This document shows positions 46,114 to 59,014 of a stretch of DNA of 64,000 nucleotides, piece after piece. A program made the translations under genes and the position numbers. Origin of the DNA: Lathyrus oleraceus (Eukaryota; Streptophyta; Magnoliopsida; Fabales; Fabaceae); contig NC_066579.1 of the NCBI RefSeq assembly GCF_024323335.1, positions 52,162,771 through 52,226,770 of the forward strand, given 5' to 3'. A model generated the notes under the pieces. The model did no database searches. It saw only the letters and a program-made list of their open reading frames with translations, and was not told where the DNA came from. Each line of letters starts with the position of its first letter. Within the stretch, counting starts at the first letter, position 1.

Positions 46114-47330
46114 TGTAAGAAAAAGATTTGGTTCTGCATTTGGCCTTTAGTTTTGATGATAATAATGCATTGTATCTTAGAGAATAATTATGTACACTAA
46201 TAGTTTTTATCTAGTGTGTAGCTTTTGACAACAGGTTCTGACTCTGAAGCATTGACGTATGACATCATCAGATTCTGGAATCAACATACTCTAACTCTGA
46301 AGAGATACAAGTGCTTTACAATATGCTGTCATGTTCTAGAAAGCTCTTAGATAAAGGTTTTGATGAATGTTTGTGCTAAATCTTTTGACTGTGACTCTGA
46401 TTGAAGAGCCTCTGAAGGATTTTCAGCCTTCAAGATTCTGCACTCAAGTTTTGAAGATTCTGAAGAACAAGATCTAAAGACTCTGAAGACCAGGTTTTGA
46501 GAAACTGTGTCAAGTCTCTGAAGATCGAGGTTTTGAAGATTCTCTTAACTAGTCTCTCGATCCTTCTAAGTATACTTCAACATCATTTCACCAGAAGCCT
46601 CTGAAGATTAGAAGATAAGATCAAAAGGTTTTGTATTAAAAAATATTGCACATTACAAGATCACCCTTCCCTCCACTACACTGATTTTGTGGGCTAAGGA
46701 CAATACTATTGTACCATTTTGTCTCCTATATGTAAAACTTTATACAAAGAGACAACTACAATTTTATATTCCAATTCTACCATCAACAAATGTTTTAAAT
46801 TCCTATATAAATGAGACTTGGAAGATTGGAAGAAGTTGCTTATGCTAATTCACTGTGCAATACTACACTCACACACACGCTCTTTGTTGAAGTATATATT
46901 TTTTGTGTATAGTCTTTGTAAGCACACATAGAGTTTTTGCTCATGATTGTGTAAATAAATTCATTGTATTTAACTTGTGTTAATATGCTTTCTTAGAAGC
47001 AATACTTGTAAACACATACTTGTAAATCTCAAATTTGTTTGAGTGGTTTACTTGAGTGACTAGGTTTTAGTCAGATAGACTCAAGAAGACAAAGACGGTT
47101 TGTCTTTGTGGTGTCTGTAATCAGTTTCGTTTATAATGGATTAAGTCCTTGTTGAGAAGGAAAAATCATATTGGTAGGGTGGACTAGAGGTAGCTTCGTT
47201 AACAGGAAACCATTATAAAAATAACCTTGTTATTTGTATTGTTCGTGGTTTTGTTTGATTGAGTTGATTTTGAAAAAACTTTCATTTTTAGAAACTCAAT
47301 GCAAACCCTTCTTTATTGTCTTTCTTTACA
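46114..47330 (+). repeat. Ty1/copia LTR, 1217 bases
   Basis: It starts TGTAAGAAAAAG and ends TTTCTTTACA, with 5-base perfect inverted ends TGTAA/TTACA. TATATAAAT near 46806 is a TATA box. The block GGATTAAGTCCTTG and CTAGAGGTAGCTTCGTTAAC matches the LTR remnant ending at 6690. A polypurine tract on its left marks it as a 3' LTR, but copia pol from another lineage follows on its right with no primer site or target duplication. Confidence 0.82.
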
Positions 47331-47374
47331 CCTTTAAGAGGTTGTTTTCCTTATGCCAGTGTGTGATGAAAAAT

Positions 47375-50085
47375 AGGTCTGACATAAAAGATTAGGTCAT
47401 ACTAATCGGAGGCTAATCTCCAAACTTAACAAGCTAAAACTTGTCAAGGGACAGCCAGATCTTGATTATCACTCAGATGCTCTTTGTGGAGCATGTGAAA
47501 TAGGAAAGATTAACAAAACCTCTTTCAAATCTAAAAACATTGTCTCAACCTCTAGGCCTTTAGAACTACTTCACATTGATTTATTTGGTCATGTTAGGAC
47601 TACTTCAATCAATGGGAAGAAGTATGGATTGGTCATTGTAGATGATTACATCATATGGAATTGGGTAAAATTCCTTAGATCCAAAGATCAATCATATAAG
47701 GTATTCAACATCTTTTACATACAAGTTCAATATGAAAAAGAACTAAAAATTCAAAAATTTAGAAGTGATCATGGTGATGAATTTGAAAACGAGCATTTTG
47801 AGATATTTTGTGATAAACATGGAATTATCCATGAGTTCTCTTCTCCTAGAACTCCACAGAAAAATAGGGTTCTAGAAAGAAAGAACAAATCACTACAAGA
47901 AATGGCTAGAACCATGATCTATGAGAATCATCTTCAAAAATACTTGTGGACAGAAGCTATTAATACTTATTGTTATGTTTAGAATATGATTTATATCAGA
48001 CCAATTCTAAACAAAAAATCATATGAATTGTTCAAAGGAAGAAAGCCAAACATATCTTACTTTCATAAGTTTGGATGTACTAGTTGTATTTTGAACAAAC
48101 AAAGTTTATTTAAATAAATTTCATGTTAAGGCTCAAAAGGGTATATTTTTAGGATACTCTGATCGCTCCAAATCATACAGAATGTATAACTCTGAAACCA
48201 AGATGGTTGAAGAGTCTATACATGTAAAATTTAATGGCAAAGGGCCTGACCATGATACGTCAGAGCTTGTTGAAAGTGTTGTATATTTTTAGGTTACTGA
48301 AGAACATCTAGAGGTTGGATCTCCAGAAGTTAATGTCTCAGAAGTCAGAGGTTTAGAAGTCGTTGAACTAGTAACTGATCATTTGTATGAAGTTCTTCCA
48401 AAAGTAGAGGATTCAGAAGAGGCCCAAGATGGTTCAGAAATGTTTGCATAACCCAAGAAGTCCTTCAAATATAAAGACTCCCATCCAGAAGATCTAATCA
48501 TCGGAAATAAGGACGATCCCTTAAAAACCAAATCAACTTTCAGAGATGATAATTGCATGTTAGGACTTATTTCCTTAATTGAGCCAACTTCTATAGATAA
48601 GGATTCATTAGATGATGGATGGATTGTAGCCATGCAAGACGAGCTAAATTAGTTCTAGCAGAATGATGTTTGGGATTTGTTTCCAAGATCAGATCATAAG
48701 AATACTATTAGAACAAAGTAGGTGTTCAGAAACAAGCTACATGAATAAGGAGAAATGGTAAGGAATAAGGCTCGACTGGTAGCTCAAGGCTATAGTCAGC
48801 AGGAAGGTATAGATTTCTCTAAAACCTTTGCTCTTGTGGCAAGGTTGGAGAAAATCTGACTTCTTCTCTCTTATGATCATACTATTATTCTTTATCAAAT
48901 GGATTTTAAGAGTGTCTTTCTGAATGGAGTCATTTATGAAGAAGTGTATGTTAAACAACCCCCTGGATTTGAGGATTCAGTCCACCCAGATTATGTGTTT
49001 AAACTAAAGAAATCACTTTATAGACTCAAATAAGCTCCTAGAGATTGGTATGAGAGACTAAGTAATTTCTTATTGGAAAATAATTTTGAAAAGGGGAAAG
49101 TTGACACTACACTATTCAGAAAGAATCTGAACAAGGAAATCTTAATTGTTCAAATTTATGTTGATGACATAATTTTTGGTTCCACTAATGCCTCTTTGTG
49201 TCAAGAATTCTCTAAGGCTATCTAGGTTGAATTCGAGATGAGCATGATGGGAGAGCTGAAATTTTTCCTGGGAATCCAAATCAATCAAGGCAAGGTGGGA
49301 ATTATGTTCATCAATCCAAATATACAAAGGAGATTCTAAAGAAGTTTAATCTTGAAGATTTCAAGATTATGAAACTCATATGAATCCTAAATGTAGCCTA
49401 AACAAGGAGGAAAACAACTATAAAGTGGATAAAAATATTTTCAGAGGTATGATTGGTTCTTTGTTTTACTTAACTGCTTCTAGGCCTGATATTTTATTCA
49501 ACGTCTGTTTGTGTGCAAGATTCCAATCAGATCCTAGAGAAACTCATTTAACGGTTGTTAAGAGAATCTTTAGGTATCTGGAAGGAACAACAAATTTGGG
49601 ACTTCTTTATAAGAAATATCTGGATTATAAGTTAATTGGATTATGTGATGCTGATTATGCTAAGGACAAAATTGAAAGAAAGTCCACTAGTGGAAACTGT
49701 CAATTCATAGGTGAAAACCTAATATCTTAGGCTAGCAAGAGACATGCAATTATTGCTCTCTATGCAGAAGAAGCATAATACATATCTGCTGCTAAGTGTT
49801 TCCCACAACTACTCTGGTGAAAATACCAGTTAGAGGATTATCAGATTTGTGGAAACAATATCCCTATCTTCTGTGATAATATTATCATTATTTGTTTAGC
49901 AAAGAATCTTGTTCAACACTCTAGAACCAAGCATATTGATATTAAACATCACTTCATAAGAGACTATGTTCAGAAGGTACTTATAGATATTAAGTTCATT
50001 AGTATTGATCATCAGTGGGCTGGCATATTTATAAAATCCTAGGCTATTAAAAGATTTGATTTCATAAAAAATATATGAATATGGT
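47375..50085 (+). pseudogene. SIRE/Maximus-type copia pol (integrase, RT, RNase H)
   Basis: Pre-integrase (GHTNRRLISKLNKLKLVKGQ-like), then integrase core: ELLHIDLFG (Asp), KFRSDHGDEFENEHF (Asp), NRVLERKNKSLQEMARTM (Glu). RT follows at about 48640-49330 with [35 protein letters not shown] and catalytic YVDDIIFG. RNase H is at 49380-50000 with ASRPDILFNVCLCARFQ, LCDADYAKDK, FCDN and RTKHIDIKHHFIRDYV. It is interrupted by stops at 47980, 48292, 48650, 48720, 49032 and others. The gag part is missing because the LTR at 46114-47330 abuts directly. Confidence 0.88.
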
Positions 50086-50524
50086 ATATATTGAGGTATA
50101 ATGCTTGTATCTGATCAGAGTATTAAAGTCAGATGTTGATCAGAAGAAACTTCAATCAGAGTCTAGGAAACTGTCTCTGATGAAAAGTTGCTTATGAATA
50201 ATTATCAAACTCAGAGATTCTGGATGTGGATTATTTACTTCAGATTGCACTCACGGGCTTGATAATTATCTTGAACAATAGTTGGTTGGGTAAAAACTGT
50301 TGGGTAATGATGTGAAACTTCTTGATTCCCGTAAAATTACCCATCTGTCATCACCTCATTTTTGCTTACCTATTTATTTGTGTTTATTATTTTGTTTCTA
50401 GAGATATTCTTTGTGTGGTCTTAAACTAAAGACAATTGTCTTTAAACTTTCTGACAAATCTTTTTCTATATCTTTGAAAAACTCTTTTGTTTATTTTCAT
50501 CTTTGTTTCTTGTATCTTTTCCGG

Positions 50525-51245
50525 TCTAAGATGGCTTCTAGATCTAACCTTGGTATGGAAAACCAGTTGAATGTAATCATTGAAGGACTAGTTAATTTTG
50601 AAGAAATGATGGCTCTTGGCTTTGATATTCAAATCACTGTTTCCCAAAATGGTTAGGATAATTTCTTTAATATGCTTTATGGTCCTACCTACCCTAACCT
50701 GATCAAGGATTTTTGGGCAAATTCTTCCATTCAGGATATAAATCTAGAATATGGTATTCTTTCAGTTGTATATGGTGTTCCTATCACCATCGCCCCACAA
50801 CTATTTCTAATACAATAAACTGCGAGGATAAAGGTGTGGTTATGGATATGCTCTTTTTGGAATCTTATTTGTCTCATCGTCTTATCTTTGATGATCTCTC
50901 CGACCTATCTAAAGTTTCTAGTCTCAATTCCAAGGCATTAGTCTGATATCATCTGTCGATCTGAAACTTCTTGCCAAAGAACAAAGATCTTACTCCTTTG
51001 GATATTGATGAACAAGTTTTTCTATTAATTCTCAACTCATATATAAAAATTAACCTCCCTTAAGTTATGTTTAATTACTTGAAAATGACTCTCACCTCCT
51101 TTAAAGAGGGAAAGTCATGTTTCATACCTTATGGAAGATTTTTTTTTTCTGAACTCTTCATTCAACAAGGAGTTGAGTTAACCATGACTGAGGTTAAATC
51201 AAAAGTATGGGGAGATAAGTTAAAGATACATACGCTTTGAAAAAT
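50525..51245 (+). pseudogene. Env-like 'putative plant transposon protein' fragment, copy 2
   Basis: It follows the RNase H of the copia element by about 450 bases, the place of the env-like ORF in SIRE elements. MASRSNLGMENQLNVIIEGL starts at 50531. Then come NMLYGPTYPNLIKDFWANSS, GVPITIAP, NCEDKGVVMDMLFLESYLSH, LLILNSYIKINLP and FIPYGRFFFSELFIQQGVEL, ending TEVKSKVWGDKL. Stops lie at 50654-50656 and later, with several frame changes. Function is unproven. Copies 1 and 3 are at 42728-43420 and 59421-60126. Confidence 0.68.
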
Positions 51246-51510
51246 GTTGATCCGTTTAAGGTCAAAGTGGTCTCTTTGGATGAATCTTTTTCTTCTCCTT
51301 AGATATTTTATTTGTTTTATGGTTTATTTATGTAGCTTATATTTTTTTTAATGAAAAATTATTTATTTGCTCTTTTTGATTTAATCTTTCTTGGTTCTAG
51401 TACTTACTATTTTTAAAGCATAAATCCTATTTTGAAAGAGATAAAAGGCTATGTGTGACTATTGAAAAATAAATGGTAATCTTATTCATAAGACATTACA
51501 ATAACAGTTC

Positions 51511-51699
51511 CTAAACACTATCTTCTTGGTCTTCTGTTCCCTTGTAAGTCTCCAAAAAACTCTTATAGTCTTCATCCCATTCCTCATCTGCTGCTAGAAT
51601 CTTGCTCTTCTCACTCACTCCACCTGATGTGCTTTCTTCATCTGCGGGTGTGATTCTCTGAGTTCTTACCAGTTCCTCAACCTTCTTATAAAAACCTAA
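51511..51699 (-). other. Possible terminal exon of an unknown gene
   Basis: An open stretch of about 60 codons on the minus strand, without ATG, follows a T-rich tract ending AG. It reads KVEELVRTQRITPADEESTS, GGVSEKSKILAADEEWDED and YKSFLETYKGTEDQEDSV before TAG. It is acidic at its end and has protein-like composition unlike the AT-rich surroundings. I do not recognise the family. It could be the 3' end of another element's ORF. Confidence 0.35.
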
Positions 51700-53095
51700 A
51701 TCTTTTTTATTTAAAAAAAAAATCTTTTCCTCAACCTTTTCTAATACACTTATAAAAAAAACCTAAATCTTTTTTATTTAAGAAAAAAGCTGACCTGACC
51801 TAAATCTATGTAGGTTAGATCGTAAGCCTTTATTAATTTTTATTTTTTTAAAAGCAAATTTCCATTAAAATAAAGTATATGGAGTACTGTTATTCATATA
51901 CAATCAAAATAGCATAAAAATAAATTTCCATCTAGCCTAAACAACTTAAAGATCCTATTAATTGATCTCAAATATTTCCAACTCCTAAGTGACATACAAA
52001 ATAATTAAACAAGTACCAAATAAATTCTAACTATCAAATAATTGACAGCATATACCATTTTCAATCATGTCCATTAGCGTATTAAGCAAATAATTGACAG
52101 CATATACCATTTTCAATCATGAAGTAAAATGTCGAGATTTCAAAACTTAGTTTAAAGGTAAGGGCTAAAGTTAAAAGCTACACTATATAGAACAAAAAGA
52201 ATATTTAACTCTAAATAAATTTATTAGCTGTTATGAAAATCGTTAATTTACATAAAAATCCATCGACTTAATTTCTAATAGCATAATAGCAACAATTAAA
52301 TTGACATATTTTATAATCTTTAAAGACGATTTATTATATTTACATAATCTAAGAACTAAATTAAAGTGAAGGTTGTAGGAAGCAAATTGATGATTTAATA
52401 AATTTGTTTCAAACGAACAAAATAACTTTTCTTATTAACTTGTATTTGGGTTTACAAACATATCCCATGTCAGGCCGTTAATAACTTGGGCTGAAAGCCT
52501 CAATACATTACAATACAGATATCTTTTTAAAGCAATTTTATTATATACCCCTATTCATTTTCTTCTTACACCAATATTTAAACAAAAGTTATATTTTACC
52601 CTTTTAAATTATACTTACGTGTTTTACATCACTTTATGAATTTCTAGAAAACTTAATATTCTTAATTTTTTAAATAATTGATTTAATGGGATTTTTTTTT
52701 CTTCAAAATAATCTTGTTTTTCAACAAAATTACTCAGATAATCAAATTTCTACAAAATTATTCAAATAACCAAGTTTCTAAGGTATTTTCACAAATACTA
52801 AAGTTTCAAATAGAAAATAGTTACAATGCAGAGTACAAGCCAATTGAATTGGATAAATTAGAAGACAAACTAATTGAATTTATGTCTTTACAATTCAATT
52901 AGTGTTTATGTATCAGTGTTGTATTTTTTAATTTTAATTAAAATAATTAATTAATTAAAAAATTGAATAAATATTAATAATATATAGTTTAGATCATATT
53001 ACATACGAGAATATTTTTACATTAATGATAACGATCCGCTTGATCATACATGTCATTGGTTCCAAACACCCTAGGCACCTTTTCTCATACAGGTC
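51700..53095. other. Unassigned AT-rich DNA with a short duplication
   Basis: About 78 bases around 51675-51750 are repeated in tandem (AAACCTAAATCTTTTTTATTTAA). A second short duplication, ATAATTGACAGCATATACCATTTTCAATCATG, appears at 52040 and 52091 (described here in part). No gene is seen. Confidence 0.5.
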
Positions 53096-53099
53096 TTTG

Positions 53100-53720
53100 T
53101 AGATTTATCTAAGGTCTTTGATATGAGTTCTCTAGAGCATCACCATCACCATATTCCTTAAGAATTTCTTGTAGTTCTACGTAGTGTTGTGTCTACGTTA
53201 ATGCGTTGCCGTAATTGAGTTCGTTGCATATGTCGTTGTAGCTAGGTTATGTTGTTTGGGTTGATAGAGTTATTAGTGAGCGGTTTGGTCGATTGAATGA
53301 CAACATTGATGTGAATTCTTCGTTGGAGAAAGGAAGAATTGGTTGCTATGGTGTTTGGTAGGCATATGTTTGTTGGATGTTTTGGTGTTGTGATGTTTAG
53401 GTGTTTTGGCTATGGTAGGAAGTGTTTGTGTCATATGTTTCTCGGGTGTTTTGGATATGGTAGGAGGATGTATTGGCGATATATGTTTGTTGAGTGTTTT
53501 GATAATAATCATGTTGGTGGTGGTGGTATGGAGTATGCTATTCATTTTGTGGTTGGGTGTGTGACATATATTGGTTGTAGGCTTGGGTGTTTGTGGGTTG
53601 GTAGTTTTGTGGGGTAGGGTGTTGTGCGTAAGTGGTTTGGTAATCTTGTTCAGGTGTCAGGTGTTGAAGCTTGTTATGTGTTAGTGGTTTGGCTTAGGTC
53701 GTATAAATACATATCTTCGG
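53100..53720 (-). pseudogene. Possible C-terminal tail of a plant mobile-domain (MAIN-like) protein
   Basis: On the minus strand several frames are rich in Tyr, Gln, Thr, Asn and Pro (YQPTNTQAYNQYMSHTQPQN; TYIANTSSYHIQNTRETYD) and then EEFTSMLSFNRPNRS. Tails of this composition are common in legume plant mobile-domain proteins, which are often mobile-element linked. There is no diagnostic core domain, so this is a weak call. Frameshifts are present. Confidence 0.3.
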
Positions 53721-53729
53721 AAAAAACAC

Positions 53730-55499
53730 AATTGTAATAGATTTATACTAATAGATATGATTATTAGTTGATTTAGTTTCAATTGACATGACAACGTCTG
53801 GTAAGACCTGTTGATGACAATGCTTCCATTGACGACACTCATCTTTACCGAAGTCTTTCCAATTGTAAAAGTTCCATTGTTTCAATACTTTATATTGATT
53901 CTATTTTTCAAGGCACCTCAAGGGATTTGGGATTTTTTGATGCATGCCGAACTGCAGTTTTACTCAGTCGCTATGGTGCATCTCTATAGTGGTGAACCTG
54001 ATGATCGGTGTTGTTGTTGTCCAAACAGATGCATCTTCTTCATTTCTTTCATGTTGATGTTCTAAACCCAAATATTTCCTCCAAATAAAATGTAAATAAA
54101 AAATAAATTAGATTAACAAATGGTTAATATTAAAAAAATTATTATGAAGTGATTAGTTTAGTGGCAATATATCATTTAGTTGTAGGTGATCCAAGAGATT
54201 GCAATATTGAGTGATGAAATTTCTAAGACATATGTTGCAATTCATCTCACGGATAGACTACCTAAACCAAAAAAAATTAAATAAATTATTTAGAATTAGC
54301 GGTTTAAAGTAAGTAAATGGAAATGGTGTTATAAACTTACTTTGTTGGATAGAGGAATATGAAGCTATTGTGGTTGACAGGCGCTAGGGACGACAATCTA
54401 GACCAACCCAATGCTTGGAGAAAAACGAGGCATCTATAAAATGTAGATATGCCTTTTTTGCGTTTTTACACAAAGTTCTATAGAGATACGACGAACAAGT
54501 GGAACCCCAACTATGTGTTCCTATTTTATCTATATTTTATAAAAAAGGTAAATACATATATGTGCATTATAACCAGTACTATCGTCGAATATTTCATCTA
54601 ATTCTATATATTTGTAATAAGTTTTAAGGTACATAAGTAAAATACCTTTGTCCCTCAATTATCATCTAACAAGTCGGCACCCAAAATCCTCACACATTGA
54701 ATTGGCTAAGATATCCCTAACATAATTGTCATCTTTATCTTCAGCCACATACGCTGGATATCATCATTTTCATCCGTGATAGAGATATACGAAACAAGGC
54801 TCTCAATAATTCTAATTCTTTCACCATCATTAATCTCTCTATCTAACCAAAAGGATCAAGTTCCTCTTAAGTTACTCGAAACTCCGGATGTTCCAAAAAC
54901 GCATCTTCATCGGAGGCTTTGTACTCGAAAAAAACATGTCATGTCTTTTACTACTCAACTTAAAAAAAGTAAAAAAATGGTATAAGACAAATCTCTATTT
55001 ATACTAAATGATACTTATTAAAATATAATATTTTATAAAAAATGCAACACATAGATGCCAGATGAATTAACACCTCTTATGAACACCAATACGTAGGTGC
55101 AAATTGGATTGTCTTGGCCTATTGGAGGCGCTAATTCTATTAGCTTTCCTTTTAATTTTTCCAATGCAGACACCTGTTCAATTGACTTGTGTTCTGTGTT
55201 GCAATTATTTTTGTTTGAAACATAGGTATTTTGGAAAATACCCTGGAAACATGGTTATTTGAGTAATTTTGTTGGAAACATGATTATTTTGAAAAAAAAT
55301 CCATTTAATTATGTTGAAAACATATTCAAATTTTAAAACGGTTGGCCCACGTCAACATTTTTGTTTAGGTGTAATTGATATTTCACAAAACATAAAAAAT
55401 AAATTTTCCTAAATATGAAATTGGAAAATTCCAAATGTCAAATTAATTATGGAACAAAAGTTTAAAATAGTTTATATAAAGTGAAACTACTTATACAAT
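53730..55499. other. Unassigned intergenic DNA
   Basis: No reliable gene or element. Open stretches at 53811-54065 and 54776-54985 have no recognised motif. Confidence 0.4.
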
Positions 55500-56356
55500 A
55501 GAGTTGTCTCTCCCAAAGATAATATAATAGGTATTGAAGGGTTGTTTGCTGCTACACATTTCATATGGGTTGTAGCAAAACATTGGCTAATTTTATTACA
55601 ACAATGAGAGGACTACAAATGAGAGTAAAGAACAAAAGCTTGAGAGGAATATAAATAAACTGAATTGAAGAAAACTTGAGAGGAATATAATAACATAAAT
55701 TGAAGCAAACTTGATTAAATAAAAGAAAACTAGATAATTACAATAGTATTACAAAGGAATACAAATGAGAGCAAATAACAAAAGTTAAGAGTTACAAAGT
55801 ATCTAGTAGTAACAATTGATAAGTGATATAAATCTCAAGCTCAAGAGAATTATTTATACAAAAACTAGCCATTGATCACCCATAAACATCCATAATTTCG
55901 TGCTCAATCATTAAAATCCACTAGCATAAGGTCTTGGGAGGTTTCAGATGTCCCAAAGTCATAAAAATGCCTAAAATATCTTTGAATTCGTAAATATTGT
56001 TGGGTTCAACAAAGGTGTATCACCTGACCGTGTTAGGTAACATGACCCGTGTCAAAGGATACGACCAGCTTGTGTTACCCCTGGTTCTTTTGTATGAGCT
56101 CAAAAATATAGGCCAACACAACCCGTGTCAGCTAACATGACCATGCCGTGTTGGCAACAAGTATTTTGTATGGAAATAGCTCTTTTTCAAACGATCCTTT
56201 GCCTTTTTCACTCTAGTTAGGTCCATTACTATATTCTTTTCTAAAAACATTAAAATAACACAAAGCATAGAAAATCAAATTAAAACAATGGAAACACACA
56301 AGAAAGCGGAAGGAAAATAAGCAAAAAACATGATGCAATGATCACTTATAAAATAC
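55500..56356 (-). repeat. Athila-like LTR, minus strand, left edge unclear
   Basis: On the minus strand it begins after GGTTTGGGGGTATTT with TATAAGTGATCATTG, where Athila/Calypso LTRs usually start TGATAAGTG. Inside are two ACACGG-containing phrases and a TATA-like TGTATAAATAATTC near 55855. The end of the LTR was not located. Around 55548-55590 is an inverted repeat, TTTGCTGCTACA / TGTAGCAAAA, of unknown nature. Confidence 0.5.
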
Positions 56357-57416
56357 CCCCAAACCTAAATCGTTGTTTGTCTTCAAGCAACAAGCCTGCT
56401 TAGAAAAGTTTGGATCAAGCGATTTAGTTTTTCAAAAGCTTAAAAGAATGAAATCATTGGTACTCATATGCGGCTCGTTGTTTCTATCAACTAAGATCTA
56501 GGTTCCCCGGTACTTATTGATACAAAACTATTACAAGAACATAAGATTGTAAAATAGATACAGACAAAAGTTTTCTATTTCGGCTACCTCTCTAACTATG
56601 AGTTGGACCTCAGTCTCCTTTTTAATTTTCCTTCCCTTTTGTTCGGATAATCAAATTAAGGCAATTGGAATTATGATAATCATCACATGCACAATATCGA
56701 TTGAATTTTTTGTTTGTTTTTACATCGGATAAGAAATTACTTGCTTTATTTATTTGCAATGAAATTTACACACTTTGTAGGTTTATTTATTGCCCATTTT
56801 GGGTTGACGTTGGGGTTCAACCACTATTGGACTGAATGACAGGGTAATGGTTACCTAACTTAGAGGGTGTAGTTGTCTTTTACCTCCATTTTTCATCTTT
56901 TTGGTGCTTATATATTTTTATTTTTACTTTTCCAATCGATCATACATGAAATGTGAAACAAAAATATGCCAGTCAGTCAAAATAAACTACTTGATAAGTC
57001 CTTCTCAAAGTTTGAGTACTATGGTACAAAACACATGTTGCACTCATAACCTACTTGGGAAACTTAAGGTGTTCGGGTAATATCGATTTTATTGACTTTC
57101 CTATGGTCCCTAAACTTAGCTTATCATCCCTTCAAACCTATATACTTTCTCATGGATTTCTCACACTCAAAAGCTTTTTAAGGAAACAAAATTAACTGCT
57201 CAATTTTTTTAGGGAAATCTATAATGAGACATGCAATCATATAAACAAAGTATCCTAAACAACACAAAAATATGCCATAGTAAACCAGAAAAAAATGCGA
57301 AAATAAAAATAGAAATAGAAATAGGGAAATACTCCCCAAACTTAAACTGGACATTGACACTAATGTTCCAATAAAAGTATAGGGAGGGAGGGAAAAACTA
57401 ATAAAATACCTCATTT
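56357..57416 (-). other. Athila-like 3' untranslated region with two polypurine-like motifs
   Basis: The minus strand has GTCAATGTCCAGTTTAAG then TTTGGGGAG near 57330-57360, and GAAGACAAACAACGATTTAG then GTTTGGGGGTATTT near 56357-56395. The first motif follows the end of an env-like gene and the second precedes the LTR. The same pair is seen in the plus-strand Athila element at 33462 and 34731. Confidence 0.55.
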
Positions 57417-57616
57417 AGGAGGTCGTGCAGTGACCTCTGAATGTCTTCCACCATGATACATTGTCGGACCTGCTTAGACTCTTTCCTTTTCGCTTTCAGA
57501 TATTAAATTCATGAATGCAACCGTCCACATTGATCTTGATATTGACTAGATGTACCAGTTTCTTGATAGGTATGAGGGATTTGTGCATTGGTATCATCAT
57601 CCATGGCACTACCTCT
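57417..57616 (-). pseudogene. Athila-like env C-terminal remnant, truncated
   Basis: The minus strand reads MDDDTNAQIPHTYQETGTSS directly at the edge of the copia LTR, then polar sequence to a stop near 57415. Identification rests on its place before the polypurine-like motif, not on a domain. It is cut off on its 5' side by the copia LTR at 57617. Confidence 0.35.
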
Positions 57617-58410
57617 TGTTGGACTTGAGACTTCACTCGCAAAAGGGGGGGGGATTGTACGATTGGAAAAACTTGATTTAAAAAACTTTGGGAAATAAAA
57701 CCAGATTTTGAAAACTTTGTAGTGGAAAATAAAATGCGGAAAGTAAATTACATAAAATAAATGAAGTTAAGAGAAAAGAAGAACACCAAGAGTTATAGAG
57801 GTTCAATCAAAACAAAAAGACCTACTCCGCTCCCCAAGAATTTATCTTGAGAGTTTCCATTAAATATTGAGAGCTTTTAGTAGGAAAGGTTCACGAACCC
57901 CCTTATACAAGGAAATGGTGATTGATCTTCAATCATTCCTTCCTAAATGGTGGACTAAAGTGTTTAGTCTTCTTTCCAAAAACACGAGCCTTAGAGCGGT
58001 TATTCTTCAAGTTCCATAAACTTTGAGCTCAATACCTTGGTTTTTACCAGGCTAACCAAAAATCTATGTGATTTTAACATCGGGATGATCTCGAACCTTT
58101 GAAGCTTTTAAGTACTAGGATGAGCTTCAACCTATCTTGGTTTCAACACCGGGCTGACTAAGAACCTAGGAGATTTTATACATTAAGACTGAAATATCCA
58201 GTCCTAAACATAAGCTTTTAAAAGGTTTAGCTTTACCCCAATCAAATCCCTAATTGGAAAATATTTAACCAAGGTATACACAAAAGGTTCCCCTGGTGAA
58301 TTTTAAAATTCTACCAATTAAAGAATTACAAAAGTAACCTCACTAGTAAAAGGACTTTTCTCACAAAAGCACCGGTGCTAAAAACACAACGAGGGAAAGT
58401 TAATGAAATG

Positions 58411-58483
<73 letters not shown>

Positions 58484-58999
58484 TGTGTATGTGTGTGTGA
58501 GAGAGATGAATTTTTCATGGTTTGAAATGAAAAATGGAACCTCTATTCATAGGCCCTAGGTTGGCTCAAAAATTAAATTTCATTAAACACATTTTGTAAC
58601 AATATAATCGATTAACACCTATATCTAATCAATTAGAAAATCGTCATCTAACACAACTTCTAGATGTTTTTCAAAGTATTTTCTTTTATTAATATTTTTT
58701 GGAAATGGTTAACGTGTGTGTGTGTGTGTGTATTTTAGCCTCATACTTTCACGACAAAGTCCTTTTACTTTTACAAGCGTTCACTCATTACTAAAATAAG
58801 AGATCACTAATGTTAAGTTAGGAGATCACCAAAAATTGCTTCAAACCTTTATCAGATACTTCTCTTTATGTTAACAAATGCTTGAGTGGTTTTAAGATGA
58901 GGCTTTAGATTATTCTTTGACTTATTGTAATACTTTAGTTTCCATCATACAAATTTAATGTCCTTTAAAAGCATATCCCCTGCAAAACAAGGTTCCACA
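57617..58999 (-). repeat. 3' LTR of the minus-strand copia element
   Basis: On the minus strand it starts TGTGGAACCTTGTTTTGCAG and ends AGTCTCAAGTCCAACA. About 940 bases align with 62453-63436, including TTATACAAGGAAATGGTGAT. It contains paired TAATCGATTA-type palindromes near 58605-58640 and a (GT)n(GA)n microsatellite. Confidence 0.8.
58411..58482. repeat. (GT)n(GA)n compound microsatellite
   Basis: About 40 bases of GT followed by about 28 of GA inside the 3' LTR. The 5' LTR has only a short GAGA run at the matching place, so the array expanded after insertion. Confidence 0.95.
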
Positions 59000-59014
59000 T
59001 TCTCCTCTTTTTGA
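59000..59014 (-). promoter_or_regulatory. Polypurine tract of the minus-strand copia element
   Basis: The minus strand reads TCTTCAAAAAGAGGAGAA directly before the LTR start TGTGG. It is the usual copia form, like that at 46100. Confidence 0.7.

Noticed and set aside
46109..47335. Solo LTR status for the LTR at 46114-47330
   Set aside because: The five bases on either side do not match, and a polypurine tract precedes it, so it is better read as a displaced 3' LTR.
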